Source: Benincasa hispida
Taxonomy: Eukaryota; Streptophyta; Magnoliopsida; Cucurbitales; Cucurbitaceae
Length of the DNA: 64,000 bases
Direction of reading: 5' to 3'
NCBI RefSeq assembly: GCF_009727055.1
Contig: NC_052360.1
Coordinates: 69,092,608-69,156,607 of the forward strand
In this document: positions 34,683 to 46,770 of the stretch, in pieces
Layout of the letters: the number at the start of each line of letters is the position of its first letter
Numbering within the stretch: position 1 is the first letter of the stretch
Position numbers and translations under genes: made by a program
The notes under the pieces: generated by a model
The model's database searches: none
What the model saw: only the letters and a program-made list of their open reading frames with translations
Told to the model about the DNA's origin: nothing

Positions 34683-37607
34683 TTATTGAGGAGCAGGAGG
34701 ATTTGGAGGAGGGTTTTGAGGTGGTACTGGAGGAGCTTCTTTAAAAATCAAGTGTTGTCTGAGATGCAGAGGCACCATGGGACCATGAAGATATGCTGTA
34801 AGAAAATTAAAGTACTCATGGTTGCGCTCCATAATCTGTCTTTGGTGCCGATGGACCTTATAAATGTTGCGTTGAATATTGATCAACGCCTCCCTTGACG
34901 TAGCAGCACTGCGCTGTATATCGTCGACTTGCTCCATTACCACATCAAATCTCTGGTTGAAGAATGCTTGTTGCTGGGTGAAGAGTTGTTGTTGTTGGGA
35001 GAAGAGAGACCACATTTCTGCTAACTCAACAGCTAAGGAGGCGATAGTAGGTGGTGCCTACAACGTCTCACCAACATTGTTTTAGGGTTGGGCAGAGGTG
35101 CCTTCACCCAAATCATGTGGGTCATCAACATGCGGCAGTGGAAGGGAATGTTGCAGTGATGATGCTGCAGGTGAGTAGATTGGTGGGTATGTGGTTGGTG
35201 AATTTTGGGTAAGGAGAAGGTGGTTAAAGTGCTCATGAAGTGGAGAAGGTTGTGCGGGTAGGCTCGAAGAGATTGGAGGGCGGATTACTAAGGGTAAAGG
35301 GTCCAAATGTTCTATTTCTTATGATGGTAATTCCTGGACCTTTTCTTTTCCCTTATCATCTCTGCTCTATCTCTTTGGCCTGGGTTCTTGCGGCACATTG
35401 AGATTGATTACGGGCCTCTTTAAAGGTAGCTCTGGGCAATGTGAGGAGTCTTTGAGGAGTAACCTCAGGATTTTGATATTGATGAGTCCGTGGACTTCAT
35501 GGATGGGATCTTCCTCAATGCCTACGCCCATTGACAAGCTTAGACTTGAAATAGTCCATGGAAAGAAGTATTGTCCTCTAATGTGCCCCATAAAGCCTTG
35601 AATTTGACTGATCACTGGCCTACATCGATTGGAATGCGCGCGCAATGCAATATGGGGCCATCAACTCGATCCCTTGAGATTGTCTTGACATGGGAAGTTT
35701 GGATCACCGCCGTTTGACCAAAATAACCAAAGCCGTGCCTCCGAAAGTAGAGTCTTGGACGCTAGGGTCTTGATGCATTTTAAAGAAACCGACCACTTAG
35801 TGCCCAGTTGTGTTAATACTTGCAGCGCATCTTCCATCTATTCTTCAGTGGGATCATCAATGATTTTGTTGTCCGGTGCATTCAGGTTATCCTTCATTTG
35901 TATAGTTCATTGATGTCCCTTGTGCTGAAAGATACCACTCGCCCTTTTATGGTCACCACATCCTTGGTGCCATGCAGTCATCCATGGTAAAAGTCGTGCA
36001 CTACCTTTGGAACAACAATGGCTGGGCACTAGCAAAATGTGTCCCAACCATGCTCCACGATCACACTCGTGATCAGGTCTGGTAGTGGCGTTGGTGCAAG
36101 GAAAAAGCCCATCTCGATCAACAAATCGTCGTTCTCTTTCTTTCTTGATGGACGCACCTTTGCCAACGCAGGCTTGTTGCTTTCTGCGACCGCTTTGCCC
36201 TTTCCCTTGGCCAACACAAGGCGGGATTGTTGCCTTTGTTTTCTTTCCCGTTCCTTGCGTTGTTTCTCCTTCTCTCGTTCGGCAAGTTCCTTGCCCTTCT
36301 TCTTAATTAAGCGCTGCCTGTTGGCTTCGCGCTTCCTTTCCTTCTCTTCCCTCATTCTCCTTTCTTTTTCTGCCTTCTTTTTCTTTTCTTCTTCTTCCTC
36401 TTCTCTCACTTCTCTTTCAAACTCTTCTACAAACTGCTCAGAAGCCAACAAAAGGCATTGTTCCTCCTCGAGCCGCCTTATTTCTTCAAGCCTCGAGATC
36501 TCGTTATTACAGCAAACCTCCTCATCATGTAATTTTTTTCTTCTATCACCTTCTGTGGCGATGAGTTTCGCCCCCTCCATTTTCTCCTATCTCTCTTCCT
36601 TTTCCTTTCTCCTCCTTTCCTTTTCTTCTATTGCGTTGATCAACATTGAAGGGTCAATGGTAGACCCTTGCGGTGCATTCTCCTTGTGATGCTGCATCAA
36701 GGAGGTAACTCCTCCTTCTTCGCCTTTGTCGGCCGCAACCAATTGCGTTGTTCCAAGTTTCGCCAACTCCCTAGGTTACGCTGATTCCTCCCTATCCTCC
36801 CTTACGGAGGTGGATTCTCAATCCATCTCTGAGCTTGCAGCCCTCTTCTTCTTTTCTTCTTCCTTCTTCAGGCGCCTTTCCTCACGCCTACGCTCTTTCC
36901 TTTCTCCCTTCTCTTTCCTCTTCCTTAGCTTGGCCTCCTGATCTTCTTCATTCTCCTTCTTTTCTTTATTCTTTTTCTCTTTGTGATGATGGGATGGCTC
37001 ACCTTCTCCAACCTGCTTTCCCTTATTCTTCTTTTTCTTCCCTTTCTCCTCTTCTATCGCTAGTTACTTCTCTGCCGCGACTTTGACGGGTCCATCATAG
37101 GATTCTACTTGCATAATTTCCTCAGGATCCCTTATGGCTAGAGTGCTTCTCCTTGTCTTCTCTTCCACCACTTCCTCCATCATCACCACTTCTTTAGTCA
37201 CCGCCACCGTCACCTCCTCCGTAGACAGTGGTTAGTTTATAACCCCTACCTCGGGCAGTCCTCCTCCTTCCTCCAAGTTGCTCATAATGTTTCCAAACAC
37301 CTCTTTGTCATCGCGTCTCTTCTTTTCACTTTTCCAGGTCGAACAGCTGAAGTTGGGAGAGTGGGGTGCTTTCAGTGCATTTGCCCTTTTTCTCTTGAAA
37401 CTGAGGAGGATACTGGGACTGCTAGTGAAAGGGTTTTTCCGGGGGATCTACCGCCGATTCTGGGGATAGCTGTGTGGGTTGGCGAAGCAAGACGTGTGAA
37501 GACTGGCAGTAAGGGGAATGGCGGGCCCTCTACATGGAGATTGTTGGTCAGTGGAAATGGGTTGAGGGTGGGAAGAAGAGGGTTTGGGGAGGCTTGGGTT
37601 CGGCCAT
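34683..37607 (-). pseudogene. aORF (PF20167-like), minus-strand copy, decayed
   Basis: The ATG at 37607-37605 (ACCATGGCCGAA) matches the MAE start of the + copy. A frameshifted Pro/Ser-rich N-terminus and Lys/Glu-rich stretch follow. The best frame is 36029-36580: a Glu/Lys/Arg presumed coiled coil of about 110 residues, then 'KKENDDLLIEMGFF' and 'LPDLITSVIVEHGW'. The rest of the domain is in pieces (35367-35645, 'RGQYFFPWTISSLSLSMG'), then a Pro/Ser stretch (35082-35306) and the tail 34683-35015 with 'FTQQQAFFNQRFD' and 'RNHEYFNFLTAYLHGPM'. Function unknown. Gag lies directly upstream and no pol intervenes. Confidence 0.8.
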
Positions 37608-38109
37608 GGTGGGCTTATAGTGAGAAAGAAGCTCATCACACCGCCTCAGCTCAACGCATTTGAGTTGGATGAACGCAAAAGCGTATTCTTGTTGGTCCCA
37701 GAGGGCGTCCATTATTGCCATGCATTACTGGATGTTGTTTGGTTTTATTGTTATTTTTAAATTATTATTTTCATCGAGCAAGTGGCTATGACTTGCGGTA
37801 AATCAATTTTCTTCTCATTACTCATATCATTTCCAGAACCTATTAAAGAATAACGCATTAACGATGGAAAAGTAAAAGGGAATTTAAAACAATACATAAA
37901 TAAATGCTAGGGATGGTAAATGAAGAATAAATTCAATAAAGTTCATGAAAAACAATTAACTGGAGCTGTAAAGGACAAAGTTCATAAATTCATTAAAAAA
38001 AACAAGAATTAAAAGAAAGGGGCACTTTAAACATAGATGTGAGATATGGATGCGGAAGATGATTTTCTTTAATTGAGCGCAATCATTAGCTCTTGGCAGG
38101 CGGTCCAGC
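37608..38109 (-). other. Spacer between gag and aORF
   Basis: About 500 bp, AT-rich, without open frames of note. It does not resemble the TATA/telo-box leader found before the + strand aORF. CTATAAG lies about 8 bases before the ATG, too near to act as a normal TATA. Confidence 0.5.
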
Positions 38110-39627
38110 TTGCTTGTCCAAATGTCCTAGGGACATGGCTCCTTTCCTGAATTTCCTGGGGCTTTGGAGTTATTAGGCAACGTACCAGGTGTTTCTGTTT
38201 CTAAGCTTAGATGCCAGCTGGCCCACTTGAATCTCCAAGTTTCGAATTAAAGAAGACGTCTGCACTTGCATCACTACATCATTTTTTTCCATGTATACTA
38301 TTTTGAGAAGAAGCCTCCAATGAGCTTCTAGAAGTTGTTTGAAGCATGGAGGTTGCCGATTATGCGATTGCCTTGATTGGCCCTAATTCGATTTATGGTG
38401 AAAAGGAGGAGGGTCCCTCGACTGCCACTTTGATTGTGCTGGGCCCCCGTGTTAGCACTCCCTCCCCAACCGAAATTGGGATAAGCTCCTCCAACTCGGA
38501 TGTAGGTGTTGCTGGGAGGATTGTTTTGGATGGTGCATAACTTCTTGGATATTTCAATGGGCACTTTTCTTGCTACATGAGGCCCTCCACAATTAATTGC
38601 AACTTATTGCAGCCACTTGAGCCGGTGCAGTGGTTGTGCTGATTGTTTGGGGGATGGCTCCTTGATTGATTGCCATTGATTGGAGGATTTGAGGTCACTG
38701 CGGCCATCTGTGCGGCCAATGTGGTCATTGTCTCCGTAGACAATGGCCAAGTTCATATCTTTCTTCTTTCAGAACCTCTACCTCCATAACCATCATCAAT
38801 CCAATCATCCATGTTTCGCGATTTGCAGTCAAGGATGACCTTGGCCTCAGTATACGTCATGTCCATAAAACCTCCTACCGCGTAGGCGTCAGCAACAGCC
38901 TGCGTCGATCTATTCAGGCCATTGTAAAATGTCTCCATCAAAACACAATCGGGTATCCTGATATGCGGGCAGTTCTTCACCAATCTTCGAAATCGCACCT
39001 AAGATGTGCTCAGGGTCTCATTGTCCATTTGTTCAAAGTTTAGCACGTCCTTCCATCGCCTTGCGTTAACGGCTGGTGGGAAGAACTTCTTCATGAATTG
39101 CTCAACCAGCTGATCCATGATATAATCTCGTTCGACTCCAGTGAGTAAGCCCACCTCTTGGCTTCGTCCCTCATGGTGTAAGGGAATAAATACAATCTAA
39201 TACCCTTAGGGGTAATGCTAGGTAATGAGAAGTTACCGCACATTTCAACAAAATTAATCAGGTGGGCATGCGAGTCTTCACCTTGCAGACCCCCAAATTA
39301 CCCTACATTCTGGAACATTTGAAGCATGACCAGTTTTATTTCGAACCTTGCATTCTCCTCTACTGTAGGCCTCGAAATCCTAGGCGAAAAATCGTACAGG
39401 TTGGGTGCCGCGTAGTTCCTCATGGGAAAATTGCGGTCAGCTGCAAGGAAGACTGGGTCCTGCACTGGCTGTACCGCTCCTTGATTTCCTGTGGGAACCG
39501 CATTATCAATATTATCTACCATATCAGCTGCTTTCTTTTGCCTTGCTCGATTCTGGCGTGCCCGTGCGCGAAAGATACGCTCGATCTCTAGGTTAGCAAC
39601 GAATTTTGGTTCGGTACCAGTACTCAT
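38110..39627 (-). pseudogene. gag: Ty3/gypsy gag pseudogene, minus-strand copy
   Basis: The ATG at 39627 starts 109 codons ('FPMRNYAAPNLYDF', 'ARFEIKLVMLQMFQN'). After a frameshift comes the capsid core ('GIRLYLFPYTMRDEA', then 38753-38998 with 'METFYNGLNRSTQAVADA'). A zinc knuckle remnant (NCGGPHVARK) lies near 38575-38600 with outer cysteines lost. The usual gag end follows ('GGAYPNFGWGGSANTG', then 'NLEIQVGQLASKL' near 38240). Protein order and spacing equal the + copy. Primer site and LTR follow upstream at 39721-40590, so the structure LTR-PBS-gag-aORF is visible in one piece. Confidence 0.88.
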
Positions 39628-39678
39628 AAACTATCAGGCTGCTCTCCGCGTTGAACAGACAGTACAAAGAAATATGTC

Positions 39679-39740
39679 CTGCAAAATACCACAAACATAC
39701 TCAAACAATAACCATTAACCAATCCCCAGCAATGGCGCCA
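39679..39740 (-). promoter_or_regulatory. tRNA-Asp primer binding site and gag leader
   Basis: On minus, 39740-39721 reads TGGCGCCATTGCTGGGGATT, 17 of 20 bases complementary to the plant tRNA-Asp 3' end as I recall it. It is six bases (AGTTTA) from the LTR end. The leader holds TTTTGCAG (39686-39679), shared with the + copy. Confidence 0.8.
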
Positions 39741-39746
39741 TAAACT

Positions 39747-40590
39747 TGTTAAGACATAAGCTATACAATGATGATGTGTAATGTATGATTCAAGTCCATG
39801 TCACCGTTACCAGTTCCCCGGCAACGGTGCCATAAACTTGATGTGCATAAAATTTATCTTCTTATGTCATACATCGCATAAGATGCAGTGATTCTAAATA
39901 GCTATATGGATTGTGATGAATGATGGATCACACAAGCTCATGTTACCATAAACTCAATGACTTGGAATGGAAATGGAATGTGAATGCTGTGTTATGCTTA
40001 TTCAGACATACTTAATTTATACGATACTACTTCTCGATATGCATTATTTATGAGAATCTTGTAGTATACTATGCGTTGTCACGAGTTTCCTTGCATTGGA
40101 ACCAAGTATAATTCCACCGCAAGTTTCTCGGTGTGATCCGAGGTCGAACACAGGGATTTTTTTAGATTAATTGCGTTATTTTTGTGATATATGCGATCGG
40201 GGGTTTTTCAAATTAATAAAAGTGTGGTTTGTACATGCGATAAAGTAAATTATGTAGTAAGGTAAAGATAAGCGATAAAAAATGCGATAATAAAGTAAAT
40301 TGCGTTAAAAGTAAAGTGTGATAAAATAAACCTAAGCTATGATGATACAAGATACAGGTTACATGATACAAGATACCGAGGTTGAGACTGACTGTGAAGA
40401 ATATACAAAGATCGTGTTATGCGGTGGCAAGGCTTATGTGCGAAGTAGAAATAGAAAGGATAATTAATATAAACATCGCAAGTTCCTTAAATGCGTTAAA
40501 GATACAAGTACGGTTCCACTTTCCCTTGGCATACACCTCTCGGTGATCGGCCGAGTTTCCCACATCTCTGTGGTGAAACAGGGATGAACG
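39747..40590 (-). mobile_element. LTR-1 (extended form), 5' LTR of the gag/aORF element, truncated
   Basis: On minus it ends CTTAACA at 39747, next to the primer site. It contains a second, internal primer-site sequence (39814-39832). It is nearly identical to 42987-43813 with a few small indels. U3 and part of R are cut at about 40590, where a chromovirus tail starts. Confidence 0.8.
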
Positions 40591-41105
40591 TATGAGAGGG
40601 GGTGTGGCAAAACAGAAGAGCTATGCCGTTGTAAGACGTAAGGACCTGGAATTTGAGACTGGTGTGAAAGAGTTATGCCCATGAAAGGTATTATGAGGTT
40701 TGGAAGGAAGGGGAAGTTGAGTCTGAGATTCATTAGACCTTTCGAGGTCTTGGAGCGAGCTGGCCCCATAGCTTACCGCTTGGCATTGCCCCAGTGCTGT
40801 CTTCAGTTCATAATGTCTTCCATGTTTCGATGCTAAGGAAGTATGTGATAGACCCGTCCCATGTAGTTGACTACGAGCCCTTACAGTTTAATGACAACTT
40901 GAGCTACAAGGAGAAGCCTATAGGGATCCTTGCCAGAGAAGTAAAAACATTGCGCTGCCGGGAGATTGCACTTGTGAAAGTCCTCTGGAAGAATCATCAA
41001 TTCAAGGAGGCAACTTAGGAGTGAGAGAATGAGACGAGGGCCCAGTATCCGGAGCTTTTTCAAGAATGAACTTTCGAGGATGAAAGTTCTTTGAGGAGGG
41101 AAGAA
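40591..41105 (+). pseudogene. pol: Chromovirus (Tekay/Del-like) integrase C-terminus and chromodomain
   Basis: Pieces in three frames: 'RRKDLEFETG', 'MRFGRKGKLSLRFIRPFEVL', 'VFHVSMLRKYVIDPSHVVDY' and 'EIALVKVLWKNHQFKEAT', then a stop where Trp is expected, then the FEDES tail. This is the usual end of a gypsy integrase with chromodomain. The 5' part is missing at the junction with LTR-1 (40590). The LTR follows directly, so this is the 3' end of an element. Confidence 0.88.
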
Positions 41106-42369
41106 AGTAACACCCCACACGTTTTTTTAGTAATAATGTAATTTCCGTAACTTTATTATTTGGAATTTCAGTAATTGCTATTAGTTGGAGGCCATTTTTG
41201 GAATTTTGGACTTCAAGTATAAGTGCGAGAATTTAATTGTTGGCGTGAAATTATTCAATTTGAAATTCAAATTGAAAATTAATGGCAGGAATTAATTTTC
41301 TTTCGAAACGAAAAGGAATTTAATAGTATAAAACGAAAATGAATTAAATGTAATTATATTTACTTCCTTTTTTATTTTTTTCTTTATTATTATTATTATT
41401 GTTTTTTTAAAAAAGTCAAAACCCACCCCCCTTTTCTTCCTCACGTTTGTGAGCCCGTCCGACGCCGCCCAAAGCTGTTGTGTCAGTTTCTTCTTCATGA
41501 ACTCTGTCCAACACTGCTCAAGTGTCATTCGCTTTTGCCGTTACTGGATCTATCGATTTGGGTAAGATTTCTGCCATTTGGGTTTGTTTTCGGTTGATTC
41601 TTGAATACTCATTTACTTTTGATATCAATTGGTTGATACCCATTGTGTTTCAAATTTGGATTCAAGTTTGTGAAGATATTGAGGTGTTCTTCAGTGAAGT
41701 TGGAGTTTGTTTTAGCGAGTTTTGGTAAGTTTTATGCTTTGATTACCCTCTTGTGGATTAATTTTGGTTGTTGAGAAATTTTGGTATAGTCATTTGGAAG
41801 TGATTTTTGACGAAGCTACATATGGATAATTTATTTGAGACATTCGTAGTGAAGTATGTATTTGATTCAAGCTTTAATCCTGTAAGCTTAATTTCAAATT
41901 ATGATTAGGGGGTTGATTCAAGAATTTCATTCAAGATGAAGAAGATTTTGGTTTGCTAATTATTTGGGCTTAAAATTGGAGGTTTGGAAGGTGAATTCGA
42001 ATTAGACCACACCTTAGGTAAGGTTATCTGGAAATATTTTGTAATTTTTGTGTGTTTGGAATTTGGCCTTAACTTAACTTTAAAGCTTGGTTTATGTTTA
42101 GGCTTGATTAAGGATTCAAGAATTTCTCAAATATTCAATTGCTTTTGGTTCGACCTAATATCAAGGTAAGTAATCTTACTACTGGAACTGCCCATGGGCC
42201 AGGCATTAGATGTATGCTAGCATGTTAAATGAAGGTTATGGCAGAATGATGGCATGAAAGATTGATAGTATAACATGATTAAAGTATATTCTGTTACGAG
42301 ATCCGAATTATTTATTTATGCACATAGACACTTGAATACTAGTATGAGATGGTATGTGCTTCCATGGTT

Positions 42370-42683
42370 GTATTTGATCTGATGATGTTGAGGTATACAT
42401 TTATGTTGTAGAACCATGATGTTGAGGTATATGTGTATGTTGTAGAGCCATGATGTTGAGGTTTATATGTATGTCATAGATTTGTACAATGATGATTATG
42501 ATGTTGAGACTGTGCAAATGTCCTTACTGATTAGTTAGATGCCCATTAGATTTTGTGTTTCCTTCGGGATTCACCAGTTTGTGTCTCCTTCGGGATTCGC
42601 CAGTTTGTGTCTCCTTCAGGATTCGCCAGTTTGTGTCTCCTTCGAGATTCGCCAGTTTTGTCTACTTCAGGATTCACCAGAGG
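42370..42683 (+). repeat. Two minisatellites inside LTR-5
   Basis: A unit of about 35-40 bp (GATGTTGAGGTATA...) occurs three times at about 42370-42480. A 26-bp unit (TTTGTGTCTCCTTCGGGATT plus CGCCAG) occurs about five times at 42552-42683 with few substitutions. Confidence 0.85.
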
Positions 42684-42986
42684 TAGTAGACATACTTAAC
42701 TAAGTAAGATAGGACTCAGTCTTCTTCTTGTTTCATGTGCATATGTGTCTCGTGAGGACTAGAGCAATTTATATGTTTCACTAGAAATGAGTATCTAGAG
42801 GACATAGATACCCAGCCTGACCCCAGTAGTGGGGTTACTTACTGACTATTTCACTCATTCTTTCTCATGTTGTTGTCTCAGGTAAGGGTAGAGATGCACT
42901 TGCGATGGACAAGCAGAATTCGTGATCGAGCCACTAGGACTAGTTTTTACACTTCCGCATCAGAGATTTAGAGTTCTTTTCATTTT

Positions 42987-45034
42987 TGTTAAGACATAAG
43001 CTATACAATGATGATGTGTAATGTATGATTCAAGTCCATGTCCCCGTTACCAGTTCCCCGGCAACGGCGCCATAAACTTGATGTGCATAAAATTTATCTT
43101 CTTATTTCATACAATGCTTAAGATGCAGTAATTCTAAATAGGCATATGGATTGTGATGAATGATGGATCACACAAGCTCATGTTATCATAAACTCAATGA
43201 CTTAGAATGGAAATGGAACGTGGATGTTGTGATATGCTTATTCATACATACTTAATTTATGCGATACTACCTCTAGATATGCGTTATTTATGATAATCTT
43301 GTAGTATAGTATGCGTTGTCACAAGTTTCCTTGCGTTGGACCAAGTATAATTCCACCGCAAGTTTCTCGGTGTGATCCGAGGTCGAACACAGGGATTGTT
43401 TTAGATTAATTGCTTGATATTTGTGATATATGCGACCGGGGGTTTTTCAAATTAATAAAAGTGTGGTTTGTACATGCGATAAAGTAAATTGTGTAGTAAG
43501 GTAAAGATAAGCGATAAAAAATGCGATAATAAAGTAAAGTGCGATAAAATAAACCTAAGCTATGATGATACAAGATACAGGTTACATGATATAAGATACC
43601 GAGGTTGAGACTGACTGTGAAGAATATACAAAGATCTTGTTATGCAGTGGCAAGGCTTATGTGCGAAGCATAAATAGAAAGGATAATTAATATAAACATC
43701 GCAAGTTCCTTAAATGCTCTAAAGATATAAGTACGGTTCCGCTTTCCCTTGGCGTACACCTCTTGGCGATCGGCCGCGTTTCCCACATCTCTGTGGTGAA
43801 ACAGGGATGAACGTAATGAATGCAAGGTTGCTTCCATCTCTGGAAGTACTTCTCGCTTTAGTTAATGCATTCTTCTAACCTTCTCTCGATAGATCAGAAT
43901 GGCATCTTCACTTATGCTTTCACAGGTGAAGATGTCATCCAACATGCTTTAGCTAAACATCTTTATTTCTTTAGCATAGATTAAGTTACTTGTTTAATTC
44001 ATATTAATCACCAAGGGATTAAGAAAACATCGTGGAGAAAGTGGTTAATGGAGGAACGGAAATAGACATAAATGTGGAAATGAGAATGATTGTGAAAATT
44101 AATTATAAAATCAAGCGTCTGATACATGGTTGTGAATGATTTAGATTAAGAAGATGAAATACAACTGATGAATAAGGGTTAGAACCAGATACAGAAGAGT
44201 GCCAATGTCTTGACACCAATCTGGATGGAGAGATTGATTGTCGGCGTAGATGGGGTGAACGGAAGGATGAGCTTCCCTCTCAGGCTTTCTCAACCGGTAG
44301 AGTTGATCTAGGTACAAAGCTTCACGACGGGGATTTGGAATGATTCGCCCTAAGACTCACCTCTCGGCCTTGCCTCTTTTCTTTCCGAATCTTCTCCGAT
44401 CAGCACTCAGATCAGCCTCTCTCTCAATAGCCTCGTATCAATTATCCCCCATATCAAGTATATCTTTTAGTGAATTCTTTGAGGGTATTTATAGATGAAA
44501 GCTTTGAATCTCTAACTTGTGTGGTCCCCACTCTATTGTTATGGAAATTCCGAAAATCGTGGAATAAATATTCATTCTATTATGCAATCAGTCTGTTGAA
44601 AATGCACAACGGTTAGTTGTACACATGTCAAATCCTCCACGATTGCATTGCTCATTTGCATCTTTCGATTTTGTGCTCACATGCAGTGTTGTTTTTATTA
44701 CCGCATGATTGAAGTTCAACTCTGGATCGATTGTCGCATGTGTCGTCATTGCGTTGATCGTCTATTCATTCCTGAATGATGGGTGCAATGCGACGTAGAT
44801 GCGTTAATCTTTTTCTCTTGAGCCATGAACGAATTCGATGACTGGATTTCCTGCAAAACAGACTTGAAATATTCTTTTTCTACCATCTTGATGGTGTTAG
44901 TGGGTGTATTGACGACAATTTATAATTATTGTATTTCTTAGCCTATTTCCATACAACTGACGTAACTTTTCTCTCTTTTAACAACAATATCTAAATAAAG
45001 CAGTATAAATAACTTGTATTTCTACAAGTTATCA
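42987..45034 (-). mobile_element. Solo LTR-1, extended form, containing its own primer site
   Basis: On minus: TGATAACTTG (hairpin 45009-45032 on +) to CTTAACA at 42987, 2048 bp. TATA box CTATAAATACCC on minus (44483-44494 on +). Near its end it contains CATCA-AGTTTA-TGGCGCCG..., that is, the ordinary LTR-1 end plus primer site, followed by about 75 bp more before the new CA end. It sits in LTR-5 with imperfect duplication ATTTT/ATGTT. Confidence 0.82.
43054..43072 (-). promoter_or_regulatory. Intact tRNA-Asp primer site embedded in the LTR
   Basis: On minus TGGCGCCGTTGCCGGGGAA, whose first 18 bases match the complement of the plant tRNA-Asp 3' end as I recall it. It lies inside LTR-1 rather than after it. 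The other extended copy has it at 39814-39832 with one change. Confidence 0.75.
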
Positions 45035-46517
45035 ATGTTTCTCTTAATTTTTAGTTTTGATGTTTAAAACTTATTTTTAAGAATTGTTTTTCAGACTTAT
45101 TTATTATCTTTTATGATTTATGGGTACCCTACTATTGTTTTAATATTTGAATTTAATGAATGTCTTTTGAACTTACCTTATTTAATTAGCATTTATTTCG
45201 CCATAACAGAGTGTCGTTTTGAGTTCCATGCATGCATGTATTTAGTAATGGCCTAACTTAAGTCCTAGGGGGTCGGGTCGTTACAGATGTAGAATAAGAA
45301 CTTTCATTGTTTAAATATAAAGTTGATGTACAAAATAACAATGCAAGAAAAGAATAAAGAGCCCGGTAGCAATCTCTTGCTTCCCAAGCTTTTTACACTG
45401 TCTTTCTACTCGTGTATAAAAGATATACTCGCTCTCGCAAGAGTCGGCCCACTCTTTGCTTTTATGCCTCTGGATTGTCTCTCAAGTTGCCCTGAGTGAT
45501 CTTCCGGCATCTCGGCTCTTCTCTTGCTCCGCCTTAAAATAAAAAGGAAAACTATGGACTTGTGAACTGGTTAACCCCTTTTCTGAAGGATGCCTTCGGT
45601 ATTTATAGAGCCTTCAGCGTGAAAGACGACTTGTCACACCCCACCCCAGACCACCTTCTCAGCCTGGAAGAGGGATGCGACTGCAGCAGTTATCAACCCT
45701 TGAGCTGACACTTACTACCTAATGAGTCTTGCGGAATAACTCTGATATCATACTATAACTTATACACAGCGGAATGATTAAGTCAAGGAGATAAACTATA
45801 ACAGATTAAGTAGGCCCATCTTTTTATTACGACAGTGATATAATGTTTATACAACTTAAGGACTTAACAACAAAGTTTACAACGACAACCGTAAACACCC
45901 TCCAGAAGTGTAATTGGGGCACGTTGCAGACCTGGACCTTAGCAGCACTCTGGAACTCCTCATCTTCCGCTATCTGGGCGGAGGGGGGATTAAGAAAACA
46001 TTTTGAAGAGTGTAAGCTACTAAACCCAATGAGTGGTTCTTTTTAAGATGAAAATAATTTTGAAAATCATCATTTTGGGAAACCAATCACATGCCAATAC
46101 TCGCATTATAACTCATGCACAGTCAATGATATAATCATGCAACCAGTAATCTTTATCCCAAAAGCTACACGTGGCATGCATATCATATCATCAATCAATA
46201 CAATCATCTATGGAAACCTTCCTATGACCCCAATTCCCGCCAATGTGCACATCAACCATTATATTTATCCCACTAGCAATGCTTAGGTACTTGACCTTAT
46301 TTCCCGCCGACCGAAGCCGACCAATTTTTCCCGCCAAGCACTTTTTGTCACGCATGCTAACCATATCCCAGGCATAATCGCAGTTTCCATAGTCACACAC
46401 AAACAATATCATGGCAACATCATATTACCAAAACATGTAATTTGCATCTACATATGCATATATTCCAATATCAAAGTATAACGCTGAGTGAATATGCATT
46501 TACTATCAAAGCAACCT

Positions 46518-46770
46518 AACACTCACACTATGTGTTAATATATTGAAACTATAACGCTATAACACTTACACTATGTGTTAATTATCAAAGCTATAACACT
46601 CACACTGTGTTAATTATCAAAGCTATAACACTCACACTATGTGTTAATTATCAAAGCTATAACACTCACACTATGTGTTAATTATCAAAGCTATAACACT
46701 CACACTATGTGTTAATTATCAAAGCTATAACACTCACACTATGTGTTAATTATCAAAGCTATAACACTCA
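46518..46770 (+). repeat. 34-bp tandem repeat array with self-complementary units
   Basis: About seven units, the inner ones nearly identical (one lacks three bases). Each contains AACACTCACACTATGTGTT, whose ends can pair (AACAC with GTGTT), then AATTATCAAAGCTAT. There are no spacers, so it is a minisatellite and not CRISPR. Confidence 0.9.

Larger units (their letters stand above)
41106..45285 (+). mobile_element. Chromovirus LTR (LTR-5), interrupted by a solo LTR-1
   Basis: Starts GTAACACCCC next to the pol end and closes GGTCGTTACA at 45285. Without the insertion (42987-45034) it is about 2.13 kb. The break is seamless: ...CTTTTCATTTT before, ATGTTTCTCTTAATTT after. The likely duplication ATTTT/ATGTT has one mismatch. 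The right flank is an LTR-2 piece. Confidence 0.8.

Noticed and set aside
36039..36689. 216-codon + strand open frame, Ser/Phe-rich
   Set aside because: Antisense shadow of the Glu/Lys-rich coiled coil of the minus-strand aORF; such codons leave the other strand open.
46518..46770. Possible CRISPR-like array
   Set aside because: Units are contiguous with no unique spacers and the context is a plant LTR; it is a minisatellite.
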